This document shows positions 22,105 through 33,176 of a stretch of 64,000 bases of DNA, piece by piece. The notes below the pieces were generated by a model. The model saw nothing but the letters and a program-made list of their open reading frames with translations. It was not told the DNA's origin and did not search any database. The translations under genes and the position numbers were made by a program. Location of the stretch: positions 1-64,000 of the forward strand of contig JADNRX010000189.1 of assembly GCA_015501595.1 (NCBI GenBank), read 5' to 3'. Origin of the DNA: Hymenopellis radicata. Its lineage: Eukaryota > Basidiomycota > Agaricomycetes > Agaricales > Physalacriaceae. Each line of letters opens with the position of its first letter. Position 1 is the stretch's first letter.

Positions 22105-23831
22105 ATGCTTTCTTCCACCAAGTTGGCGCATAGTGTTTTTCGCTCTACGCGTCTTTGCCGCCGATTTATCCGACGTAAAGACCCTCCGCTACGCGAATTT
22201 GACTGCTCTAACCATCTTAGGGTCTTCTTGGCAGAGTCCACCTTTGGCTTTTGTGTTCGACATTGTATGATCCGTTATGTTGATACGCAAGATTCTTGCC
22301 TGACACTGGACGTTGGCTAGGATGGTGTCTTGATTCGTGGCCCAAACTCTCTACCTGCTGGACGTAGAGCGCTTCAAATTCTTGAAGGAGACAACCCTTG
22401 GGAATGTGGGCTCGTCATTACTTTCGCCTCCAGTCAGCTAAGCGATAACATGTACAGGAAGATACCATATATTCTCGCAAGTCCTTGCTATGTTGAAACG
22501 CGCCCGTTGTCATAAACTCCGATAGCTTACAAACGGTGGTGGCGCCGTTGAACAGGAACGTGCTATGAAACTCTCGAATCAGCTAGGTGTCGAGGTATTG
22601 ACATTTGCATAACGTCGCCATGGACCGCTTACGGCTCTTAAAGATAAAGCCGGAACAGTGCATTCAAGCACACACCATTTTGCAGAGAAAGGCAGTAGAT
22701 ATGGCGATAAACACGTTCTAGTTCTAGGGGGCAGGAACGATGAGATACGCAAGGTGGCGGAACATTATGGTTTCCAGAATGCCCATACTACGCTGGACGT
22801 CCTTTCCTGGGACCCCGCGTACGTCAAACAAACATCAGGCAATGTCTACTAATTAGTCAACAGTGTATGGCCTTTCCACAAGCTCAGTCCTGCGGAAAAG
22901 GACAGCACCAGGGTGTGTTTCATTCTGGCATACTAGTTTACGAGAAACTGAATACCTCGAGGCCGTGGACTTTTCGAAAACGCCTATATCCGCCATTTTC
23001 GTCTTCCACGATCCCCGCAACTGGGTTCTTGACAGTACGTGCCGCTCTTTGCCCCTTTACGCGTCCAAACACTTAAATGTTTCTTCGCACTGACAGTACA
23101 GGTAATATGCGATGTAATTCAATCTGGAGGTATCATTGGTGGCCCCTACGTACCTCTGCAACAGCAGATCAAGGAGCCAGTAGAGTTGGTGTTCTGTAAT
23201 CCCGACTTGATTTGGAGGTCAGACTTTCCGAGGCCGAGATTGGGGCAGGGCGCTTTCAAAGAAGCTTTTCAAGCTGTTTACAAGGCACGACGGGTGTTTG
23301 AAGGTCCCCGATCCATACTGACAATGAATCAACGTTACCCAGGCACTGACTGGTACACATTTCCCTCACGTACAATATGGAAAGCCCACGGAGCCAACGT
23401 ACAAGTTTGCTGAAGGAGTGCTTAAGGCAAGGCTTGAAAATATCTATGGGCCTATTGAGACGATGCCGAAAGTGTACGTGGTCTTTGCGCAGTGGATATT
23501 TATCAGTGCTCATTCGAACGACGATAATAGTTATATGATTGGCGGTGCGTCTTCGCCGAGCTTTCAATGTACAACAGATTGTTAACTGCATGGCCTTATG
23601 ACAGACAATCCCGAGTCAGGTATGAGCCAACGCCACCATCGGATTTGCTGTGACTCAAGTGAGGTTGTAGATATTGCGGGGGCGAATGGCGCGGGCTGGG
23701 AATCCGTCCTCGTTCATACTGGCGTATACGACCCGGCGAAAGGGAACCCGCCGCATGAACCAAGCTATCAAGCGCCCGATGTTGAGAAAGCTGTAGTACA
23801 GGCGATCTTGCATGAATGCAAAGTAGAATAA
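22105..23831 (+). CDS. HAD-superfamily class IIA hydrolase, CECR5/HDHD5 type
   Basis: Predicted mitochondrial HAD phosphatase-like protein. The N-terminus is Arg/Ser-rich (LSSTKLAHSVFRSTRLCRRF), as in a targeting peptide. The catalytic motif AFVFDI/DGVLIRGPN is split by an intron (about 22265-22320) between the two aspartates. Motif II is TNGGGAVEQERAMKLSNQLG. Later blocks are GDKHVLVLGGRNDEIRKVAE, FSKTPISAIFVFHDPRNW, VICDVIQSGGIIGG, ELVFCNPDLIWRSDF and KPTEPTYKFAEGVLK. The C-terminal motif IV reads IGDNPESDIAGANGAGW. Its core DNPES depends on a 15-nt microexon at 23605-23619 flanked by canonical introns of 60 and 51 nt. The ending LVHTGVYDP is typical of the family. Physiological substrate not known. 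Confidence 0.85.
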
Positions 23832-24092
23832 CGTATTGGTGGTAGTGGTTTCCTCAGGAACAGGAATATCTGTCACTTCGAGACCTGTTTAGAGTGCTTC
23901 AGCGCTCCGAATTCGACAATTTCCTCTTATGGGTAGTTGTCCGTTATAGCGACTACATCATGTAAACACCTGCTGCAACGGCTATTTCCCCTGCTTTACT
24001 TTCAACTCAATCGTCGGCACTTAGATTAGGGCGGTGTCGGTCTACCCTAAATCGGCCCACAAAGTGCTATCTGGACTCTTTCATAGACCACG

Positions 24093-26750
24093 ATGCCTCC
24101 AGACAGGTCACAGGCTGAAATGGATCAGGATGCCGAGGAGCAACCCGCAGAGTTCAGGAAAAAGGATGGCTCCATCTCCAAGATGCGGTCTCACAGAGGC
24201 AATGTCCCAGTGCTTCCCCAGACCAAACTCTGTCCACACTGTCCCGCAAAGTTCACCCGCACAACACACCTGAATCGACATTTACGGACTCGCAAGTCGT
24301 GTTCAGTCCGCGTTCGGCTGTTGTGGCTAATTCATCCTTAGATACCGGCGAGCGACTGCACTGCTGCGATGTACGCTCTCTTGCCTGATCATATCATATC
24401 TCTATATCTGACCCGCTTTTATAGACGTGCAGTTCCCAATTCACTCGCAGTGATCTGTTGGCCCGACACAAGAAACGGTGCAGCTCAGAGTGCGTAGCCT
24501 TTCGCCTTGTTAATACACTCGCTAATACACGTCCTTTTAGCCAAGACACGACGCGCCGCAAGTCATGCCTCGCCTGCACGGAGTCCGTCTGGTCATTTCC
24601 CTCTCTCACGTACTCACCTCACGCTATGACAGGTCCAAAATCAAATGCGATCGTCAATTGCCGTGCTCCAAGTGCCGCGCTCGAAATAAGGAATGCGTCT
24701 TCACCCCCGCTGACAGGCCCACTCAAAAATCCTCAACAACTGGTTCTGCATCCGAGACTACGTCCAACTGCAACTCGTCGCCATCCACGCTTGATGCCGA
24801 CGGGTTTACTTCCACGGATGGACACATGTCTAACATACCGGGTTCATCTTCGGGAACTACGCATTCAGACGTTCTCGTGCACGACTTCGCGCCTACCCCA
24901 TTCTTGAATGGCTACAATGCGTTCCCGAACTTGATGATGGCCCCGCAGCCGGATGAGGTGGCGCAGAATAGCTTCGCGTCGGCGTACAACAGCGATCTAT
25001 TCCAGCCGTTCCTTGACGGGATATTTTCTAGCCATTCTCCCAGCAACTCGAACTCTTCGGACTCGAACAGTCCCGAACAGTCCATGTTCGCGGACTTCAG
25101 CGGAGTCCAGTCATTCTTCTCAAGTTTCGGCTTCATACCGGACGCTTCTCAGCATTTTTCGACCGATGCTTCAGGTGTACAGCCCGCGCTGAGTGACATA
25201 AGGTCGTCAAACTCTACACCGGACGTTCCTAACAGCGGATCGACGGAACCTCTGTCAGCAGAATGTCAACACTATCGTACGCATCACTCATAACTCTTCT
25301 TTCAATTTGGGCTGACATTCCTAACCGGAACGTTAGTTTATTTCTTTTTTTCGGCATTTCTGCCCCAGATGCCCATTGTTCATGCGCCTACCTTCAATGT
25401 TGAAGGTAAGCCGCCGCTATTGCTGAGTGCCATGCAGGCATGTGGCGCGTTGTACGTCAAGACGCGCAAGGCAACGCTGTTCATCGAGCAAACCTTGACA
25501 AATACACGCGAAACCCTGGTTCAAGAATTTGTGAGTGCATCGAAGTAAACTTTTAAAAAATAGTTTACTTACATCGATCCGCAATACAGAGCAGCCCAGG
25601 GATTCGACAGAACAGCTTCACTTAATTATGGCTGTTATCCTACTGCAGACGATCGGTCTTTTTCACCAGAAGGCAGAGCAACGAGCTACATCCACGATAT
25701 TTCATGGCATGCTAGTCCAGGTATGGATAGAAAAGGTGCTTCTGTCAAGTCAATTAATTGAATGATAGATGATCCGTCGCTCTGGTCTCATCCCAGGGAA
25801 TGCGTCCTGGCATCCCGCGACAATAGATCCTTCTCGTCTGGACGAAACTTGGAGAAGTTGGGCTCGGTTTGAGATGACCAAGAGGTTCGTGATGATAGAG
25901 ACGTGCTGAAGCCAATACTGATGGCCACACTTTAGACTCTTGTCGCAGTCATTTCTGCAAGACTGCTGCCATGCAGTGCATTTAGCGACAGCACCTTCGT
26001 ACCGCATGGGGGAGTATCTAGCGGGCCTGCCGGAGAAACGGCGCTGTGGCGAGCACAAACGGCGGAGGAGTGGTACATGTTACTTCAGAATCCCAACTCA
26101 CCATACGGATCAATGGAAGCACGACTTGTGGGCCCTAATATGCGCCGTTGCTTGGATTCAATGTCAGATCCGCAGCTATTGACGCAACCGACGCCAGTAT
26201 CGCCGTTCGGACATTTCGTGCTTGCGCACGCCTTGCTTCGGATACTGTTCGATGTATGCGTGGAGAGCAGATTACCGACGTCAGGAAACACGAGTGAGCA
26301 GACGTCGGTCGACAAGGAGATATACAAGATCCAGTTTGGCCTGCATAATTGGCTGCAGAGCTGGCTTGCCTCTCCAGATCTCCCGAAGACGGGCGATCCC
26401 AATAACGAGCCACCGTTTGTTGACAATGGTATGTCCATCTATGTTTGATCCTCGCAGCAGCTGACGTCTCTTCAGCCCTGCCTTTCTATTGGTTTGGGCA
26501 AGTGGCTTTGCTGGCGTACCAGGAGGGATTAGCGCCGTTTGAGCCCGGGTCGCCCAACAACGAAGCAGAGTCCCGATACAAGCTGGCTAAGCAGTGGTTT
26601 CGACATATTCGGAGCTTCCTCACCTCCAGTGATCAGGGCGCGACCATGTTTTGGGATGAGCTGATCAAGATTCGTCTGCAGTCATGGCAAGTGGATCGCG
26701 AGAACAATCTCGATGATTCGGAGGGGGTGTTGTCGTTTTTTGAGAGCTGA
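24093..26750 (+). CDS. Transcription factor with C2H2-type fingers plus Zn2Cys6 cluster
   Basis: Nuclear DNA-binding regulator. The first finger is LCPHCPAKFTRTTHLNRHLR, followed by the linker THTGERLH. The second is HCCDTCSSQFTRSDLLARH, closing with a Cys (KKRC) instead of His. A fungal binuclear cluster follows: CLACTESKIKCDRQLPCSKC, then RARNKEC (C-x2-C-x6-C-x5-C-x2-C-x6-C), assembled over an intron. Then come a Ser/Asn/Pro-rich activation-like region (about 24.7-25.3 kb) and a C-terminal half resembling the fungal transcription factor middle region. The intron between finger 1 and the linker has a GC donor (GCAAGT at 24292, acceptor AG at 24341). The stop is at 26750. Target genes cannot be inferred. 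Combined C2H2+C6 factors are a known fungal class. Confidence 0.82.
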
Positions 26751-27048
26751 GAGTGGACGCTATAGTGCTTATAGTATCATTGTTGTATTGCTGTATTATA
26801 GATGTAACTTATACTGCGGCTGTGGGTGGGTTGCACCCCGTGGATGGCACTGTCCCACTTGTTTCCGTGTTACCGTTATAAGAACACTGAGCTGATATCA
26901 GAAACTGATGGACGTTGTGTACGACGTTGAAGCGCTGTAGCCCAACTAAAAACTGCCAAAGAAGAGCGGCGATGAATGCCGTGCACCAAATGTAGTCCCT
27001 TGAACCACGTCAGTGATCTAGCTACTTCCATCGACTTGCACTGGTTGT

Positions 27049-28199
27049 ATGTTACCGACACCCGTTTCATTCGCCACCCGCCGACCTTTTCGTAGAAATG
27101 GAGGTACGCTGCATACGCGCCAGCGCACAATCGACGTCCTCCGCACCCGGGCACGCGTAACCAACCTTGCTGTCCTTCTCTTGGGCTCATTCGCTTGTCT
27201 GTCGTTCATTTTCAACCTTTCATATTACTTTTCCAGTCCGGGGGGTCTACACCCCCTATACCCGTCGAGTATACTGTCGACAATAGGGAGGGATAGAGGG
27301 CTGCGGAATGTGAATCACCTTGTCATCGTACCCGGTCACTCTATATGGCATGGAACCGATGCACAATCACGTCTCGACGAGCAGGAATGGGTGCTGGAGC
27401 CATACCAAAAGGGCAGCGGACGTGTCGAAACCTTTTTTCAGCATATAGCTCGCGGGTAAGGAGGCTCTCGTCTTGTTTACGTCCGCCTTGAAAATTTTGA
27501 ATGGGCACAGCGCAGAAATCGCGAGAACAGACGAACACGCGCTGCTAGTCTTCAGCGGGTGTGTCTTCCAGTCCTTTACCTTATTCGTCTCCTGTATACT
27601 CAATATAGCGCAGGGGGCAGACTCGAGCCAGCTCGACCATGACGGAGGCTGAATCTTACTTGCGGCTGGCTTTGAACGCTAATCTTTTCGCCAATGCCGC
27701 TTCCACTCCATTTCCTCGTGCGACCACCGAAAACTATGCCCTAGACTCATTCCAGAACCTCCTTTTCTCCGTCGCACGCTTCCACGAATACACTGGCGAT
27801 ACCCGTCCAAGATCACAGTCGTCGGTTATGAAATGAAACGCGCACGCTTTACAGACTTGCATAGAGTTGCCATTCGTTGGCCCGAGAAAGCATTCCATTA
27901 TATTGGTATCGATCCCCGGCAGAAACAAGTACACTTGCACATCAAGGAGAGGTGCGCAGCTTCCAGCTCGGTAATTCGTTCCCCGTTATGCTCAACATGC
28001 CGTAGCGCCAAAACGGCTATATCCTTACTCAAAGGACCTTTACGGCTGCCACTCCGACCTATTGAGCAAACGGCGATCGCGCAATCCTTTCGCACGTTTC
28101 CATTCATACTTCACCTCTTCGCCCGAGCTTACGGACATATTTGAATATTGTCCGTCGGAGAGCACGATACTGTTCCAAGGGCCTCTTCCGTGGACGTGA
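27049..28199 (+). CDS. DUF218-like single-pass membrane protein
   Basis: Conserved fungal protein of unknown function. The start is Arg-rich, followed by one membrane helix ([20 protein letters not shown]). The soluble domain has [63 protein letters not shown] and [20 protein letters not shown]. It ends [20 protein letters not shown], then [19 protein letters not shown]. The VPGHSIW...E and TE-x-SY blocks resemble DUF218/YdcF-like proteins, as in uncharacterised yeast homologues. Several short introns must be removed; the one near 27.95-28.03 kb is not fully resolved. It ends 45 bp before the convergent receptor gene. Confidence 0.75.
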
Positions 28200-28244
28200 G
28201 GGAAACTGAATGGTCATTTCGGTATCCAAATTATGTGACATACT

Positions 28245-30227
28245 CTAAAACGATGGCACATTAATTTGTAGAGTACTCGCTCCCAGAACTGGGTCAGAAA
28301 TGGGAGCGAGTACCATGGAGTCGTCGGAGCCAAGGTCTACATCTTCATACGTATTCAGGATTTCATCCTCGTAGTAGTCACTGGAGCCAGGCGTGCTTTG
28401 GGTAGTATACCCATGCGGAATTTCAATGTCCTCCGGGCCTCGCGTCGCTAGATCGCGTTCACCCAGTGGTGGCGAAGGTTCCTGTTGAATCCACAACGGT
28501 GAGATCTGGGGCACTGACCCAGAATTCCCTCGCCAGCCTGGTACATCCAAGGTCGAGCCTCTATCGACGTACTTGTCATCGGTTGGGTTCTGTGATAGCT
28601 ATTTTCTGATTCGATATAATATGGATCAATGCCCGTCGAATCTCGGGGACCGGGCTGGAGCATCCTTGGTAGAGAGATGGTCCATTTCTTGATTACCATG
28701 GAGCTGGGTGGCAGGATGTTGCGCGCGCTGGCGAACAGAACCACGTTGACTGTTCCAGAGAGCAAATATAACGTTGAGCTGACGGTTACGAATAAGCAAA
28801 AGGACCCCCATGTGGCGCATTGCCTCACCTGAAGATAGTAATCTCGAGTGACACGATATGTCCTGAGAACGCCGACAGTCTGGTAACGGCTACCGGAAGG
28901 AACACGACTGTGTATGCAATCTACAGCACGCCGTCAGACGGACCATCCGTTCGTGAACCTTGGTGCTTAACTCACGGGATAGCTGTCAAAGGAACTTCAG
29001 TGACGGTTGAATACTGATGCGAATCAGACCTACAGGATCATATGCTTCGCAATCACGGCGGCTTGATTATCACTGTCAGTGGCCCTCCAGTTTCCAACTC
29101 GAGCTATAGACTTCCAACGGAAGCTTGGTCTCCACTGATTGAAGTACAAGTTCCCACGCAACCTCAAGAAGATGAGTGTGTACAGAACAAAGCTAACAAT
29201 GGCGGATATAAACATCTACACGTCAAGTTTAGTAGGGTGGCTAAAAAGGCGGTGCTATTTTGGACTCACGAACATGTAGTCCAATCTACAAACTTAGTGA
29301 GAAGGTGGCGGCTGAACTAGAACGCACACACGCACGTAACTCTTTCCGACTCGTAGCCTGGAGAAATCCAGCACCAGTATCCAGATATGCCATCTATGCG
29401 GCCTTGAGCACGCTAATTCAGACGATTATAGAAGCAACTCACAAAAGGGTCCACGAATAGCCGGATCCAGTGCAGCCGGACCCGCGACTACTATAGTCGC
29501 AATACTACACCAGCCAGCAATGAGCGTGACCCACAATACGAATTGCCGCAGGTGAAGCTCCAGTACGAGGAGGCAGAATGTATGAATCGCGATCACCTGG
29601 GTTCCGGTTCATTCACCGTTCGTTGGTAGCAAACGAGGTCACATACGAGGGTCCAGAACGCAATTGAAACATCAGAGATCTGCTTGAGTACTCCTTGCCA
29701 TGTTCAGGTGACCGAGTCCGACATATAACGGTTAGGCGCGTACCTTGCGCGGTGCAGGTGTCGCCGACGTAGACCATTGACTCGCGAACCCAGGTGGCGT
29801 TCAAAGTGAACCGATAGCTGCGAAATTCAGTGGGCTGTGGTTCGGGTTGGAAGAAGGGCAAACCTTGGAACAAATCCGAGACCAAAAGACAGATGAAATA
29901 AGCTGCGACATGAGTCCGCACGAACAAGTGTTCGCCTCCTGATGAGCGTGTGTTGAATGCCGAGAGCTGCCCGGGATAAGGACAAGGTCTCGTAGAATTT
30001 GTTTGAGACTTGCCGATATTGCAGCGAGCAGGCCTGCGATGGCGACGAGGGAGATAGAAGAGACCACAACGAGTACCTATTGAGCTCTGGAGTGAACTAG
30101 GGTTCCAACGATGAAGAACGTATACTGACAGTAACGCCTTGGCTTCTCGTGAGGTATAAGGAAGCTCCAGTAGGACCGAGAGATGACGGGAGCTATTCGC
30201 AGGCAGAGGATGTAATGTTTTGAACAT
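28245..30227 (-). CDS. Seven-transmembrane G-protein-coupled receptor (Git3-like)
   Basis: Plasma-membrane receptor of the fungal nutrient-sensing type. The ATG at 30227 starts an extracellular tail. Recognisable segments: VVVSSISLVAIAGLLAAIS (TM1), YFICLLVSDLFQ (TM2), WVRESMVYVGDTCTAQG, ISGYWCWISPGYESE (extracellular loop 2), FMFISAIVSFVLYTLIFLRL (TM5) and KHMILYPIAYTVVFLPVAV (TM6). TM7 is FLLSGTVNVVLFASARNILP. A long Ser/Thr/Asp-rich cytosolic tail ends STLQINVPSF. Two microexons are needed to keep the frame. A 16-nt exon at 29270-29285 gives LDYMF between ERVT and MFISAI, and a 7-nt exon at 28976-28982 gives YP in TM6. Ligand unknown; a G-alpha gene lies 19 kb away. Confidence 0.82.
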
Positions 30228-30627
30228 AGTCGAATCCTGTCGTTTACCGTTTATTGACGCGTTTGAGCTTGGGAGGGAGATAGAGGCCTGCTCCAGCTGC
30301 TTGTTTCTTGACGGTCAACGTCGAAGATGAGAGACTTCCAACCTTCGGCCTGTATACTAGTAGTGCCCCGTCCGCCAGACGAACATCATTGTCAAGGGCG
30401 ACCAGTTCGCCGATGTTCCCCGTCGTTGCCGCTCACCGTAGCAGACCACTTGGAGGCAGTACGCGCTATTTCGATCATAAGGGATTCTGTGATGATGGTT
30501 TGATGGTGGTCGCTGAAGAACAAGGAGCGCGCGTCATAGTAGATAGTGATCACGCGACCTAAACAAAACCTGAGATAAGGGGATAAATAAGTGTACATTT
30601 TACTTTACAGAAAAGACAGAAGAATTA
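30228..30627. other. Intergenic, no gene recognised
   Basis: About 400 bp upstream of the receptor. A small + strand ORF (30308-30562) and an overlapping antisense ORF show no family resemblance or splice partners. It is presumably the receptor promoter. Confidence 0.4.
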
Positions 30628-32476
30628 TCAAACAATGTTACCGTACAATCCGAGAAGAATATGAATGTGGTGACTATAAGTCCTCCGTGAATAATCCTCC
30701 AGCTCGCGAACACTTGTGGTTGTTGCACCTTCCTGGAAAGACACGGTTTTCTCGATCCTAACGTGAACTTCTGGCTCCTCTGGTCCGCCATCGTAAGACA
30801 TTTCGAACTCTGGCACTGTGAGCTCGACAGCAATACCAGGCTTAGACTCAAACTGCGATCGCATCGCATGCTGAATATGCCGAGAGTGGCTAAGATCCTT
30901 GGTGATTGTCACTGATGTGGAAATGGACTCGTTTCTTCGCTCTCTTGACGCGTCTGTAAACATATTCAAAACTCCGCTGCCAAAAACCATGTGGATCAAA
31001 CCAACTGTGTAGGTGGATGAGGAGTCGTTGGGACATGATCCACGTCACGCTGTATGCCATTGAGGTCCTACAGGAACCATATGAACGCTGAGTGAGATCA
31101 AGTGCTGAGCCTTACGCCGCAGTCTAGAAGGGTGCTTAGAGACAAGTCAATTGCGTTGAAAGAGCGCCTCGTACCTGGATCTCCTGGTTTTGTCGATATA
31201 GGATTAAATTAACGACATTGACGGCTGAACGACATCATCAGCAGGAGCAACGAAGGAGACTCTAAAACTGTACCAGTCAGTACCGCAAAGAAAAACAGCC
31301 CGTCGTACAATAACATTTTGACGAGTTTAGTTATACTGAACTCGGGTTAGATAGGTTCAAAACAGTGTGGAAAAGAGCTTACAGTGAATTCCCAGAGGAG
31401 AGTCGGAACCTGAGAAGGAACACGACAGATACGGTGGTGGTAATCAAGTCGTAAGTCATGGCGACAGCATAGTACATCCAGGCTCCGATACTGGCATCCG
31501 TAGAAAACGCACGGCAGCTTGAGAGCATTGAGCAGCGACACGCGGCATTGCAGACTCGAAATTTTACCTGCCCTGAAATGAAAGGAAATCAGTCCGGCGT
31601 ACGCAAAGAGAGACGAATCACGTACGTGCTCGGGATCACGAACCGCTGCAAAAAAGTTGGTTCAATCAGACAAGTAATAACGGGAGTGACAATCAAACAA
31701 CACGGACGTATTCTTTTCCACATCGTGGTGAACCATTCAAGCTGTGTGTACCGCTAAGCTCGGAATGTAAGAGAGATGGATGAATAGTGCGCACCGTACA
31801 CGCGATGCCATAGGATAACAGTAAGAGTTTCAGGATCAGGCTCGACCGCCGAGAGAGATTAAAGGTCCTAAGTGGCCACTCGAATCGCACTTGACGGAAA
31901 TAGACGCGCTGATGCTCACCTGACACCTAAAATTGCCTGCGAAGTCATAGCTTGCAGTACTATGGGCGTTTGGATTGAGACGATCGTTCTTGCTCGTGCT
32001 GATTTGAGAAATACCTTTAAAGATCGGCGGCACTCGATAGAACCTTTCGCAAGATTCATCGGTAAAGTTCGAGTAGAAAAAACCGGCGTTTGAGACGGCC
32101 AGCACGATGATGCTCGTTGCTCTGATAATGATCAATGAATCGGCCTGGCAAGCAGCGCGCCTACACTCACTGTAGCAAACCAAAGAGGAGCGTAGACAGC
32201 CTGCCGATCGCTTCATGAGATTTATCTTTCGGAATCAATAAAAGATACCAACATGAACCGCGGAACGAGCCATTGCTCTCTGTAAAACCGGACGGTAGCA
32301 GGAAGCGTTTCGATGCAGCTGGGTGTACGTCAGCTGACCTTCCGCGGAGAAACGGAAAGCAGTAACTCGTAAAAGGCGATTGCTATAGACGCAATTCGCA
32401 GGTAGGCGGCCACATTTTGCGCAGAGGAGGAGGATGATATCGCGACGCTGACCTCTAGGCCTAGTTCGTCGGCCAT
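30628..32476 (-). CDS. Basidiomycete multi-pass membrane protein (DUF6533/6534-like)
   Basis: Member of a lineage-expanded group of seven-helix-like membrane proteins of unknown function. From the ATG at 32476: a Ser-rich start, then NVAAYLRIASIAIAFYELLL (first helix) and ETLPATVRFYREQW. Next come IRATSIIVLAVSNAGFFYSN and FTDESCERFYRVPPIFK, then FNLSRRSSLILKLLLLSYGI. A helix near 31.45 kb reads as MYYAVAMTYDLITTTVSVVF in a frame joined by splicing. The cytosolic tail begins ASRERRNESISTSVTITKDL and ends HHIHILLGLYGNIV. The tail phrase SRHIQHAM and the acidic end fit such families. Exon borders in the middle are approximate. Confidence 0.65.
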
Positions 32477-33176
32477 GGTGGTCAAGCGCTAAGCACCAGC
32501 TGTCAGAGCCAGTGATGGCCTGTTTGATGATGAATATGTCTGAAGGGACGCATTTTTTGTTGACAGTTGTGTGAACATTGTGACCTCGACAGGTCTTGTC
32601 CTAACTGGGTAAACCGCGTCGTTCGGCTTCCCTGAGATTGCCCTGAAACGGAACCAAAATCCTCGATCTTCAAAGATCTAAATTCTCAACTCGACGCGCC
32701 GCCCTATGTATACATAGAACGCCGTTCTTCCTGAGGACGCGGACTCGAACACGTTGCCCGCAGAGTCCTATCAATTGCACCGTCACTGTGACTGATGTGC
32801 TATACATTCACAGCCTCAAGTTCAACCGACTTGGCAGGTGTGATCCGAAACGATCTTCAATGTCGTAGTAGGCTTCATAGTGGGCAAAGTGTGGTGCTGA
32901 AGTGCCAGCGCTCAGCCCTGAAGAAATAGGCATTCCAATCTACTACGCGTCACGGCTTTAAGTAAGACTACACCCCGAAGACTATATGAACGAGCAACGG
33001 CAGAAAATCGTAAATCGCTGCGTCGGAGCAGAGTCGGTGGACCGGGTAGGACCAGTGATACACAATTATGGTTTGCAGATTACACAGGAGCGGTGCTCCC
33101 CGTTAATACTGTGGATTATGGGTTACCGATCGAAATCATGATTAAGCCCTTCGTTATGGCGCTCAGTGCGCGTGTG
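32477..33176. other. Intergenic, no gene recognised
   Basis: About 700 bp. There are no ORFs with family resemblance. A tRNA-like string on the minus strand near 32740-32785 was considered and rejected. It probably holds the promoter of the membrane-protein gene and the 3' flank of the zinc factor. Confidence 0.4.

Noticed and set aside
32735..32790. tRNA-like string on the minus strand (GTGTTCGAGTCCGCGTCC after GCAATTGATAG)
   Set aside because: The spacing between the D-like and T-like parts is too short for an anticodon arm, and the T-stem does not pair.
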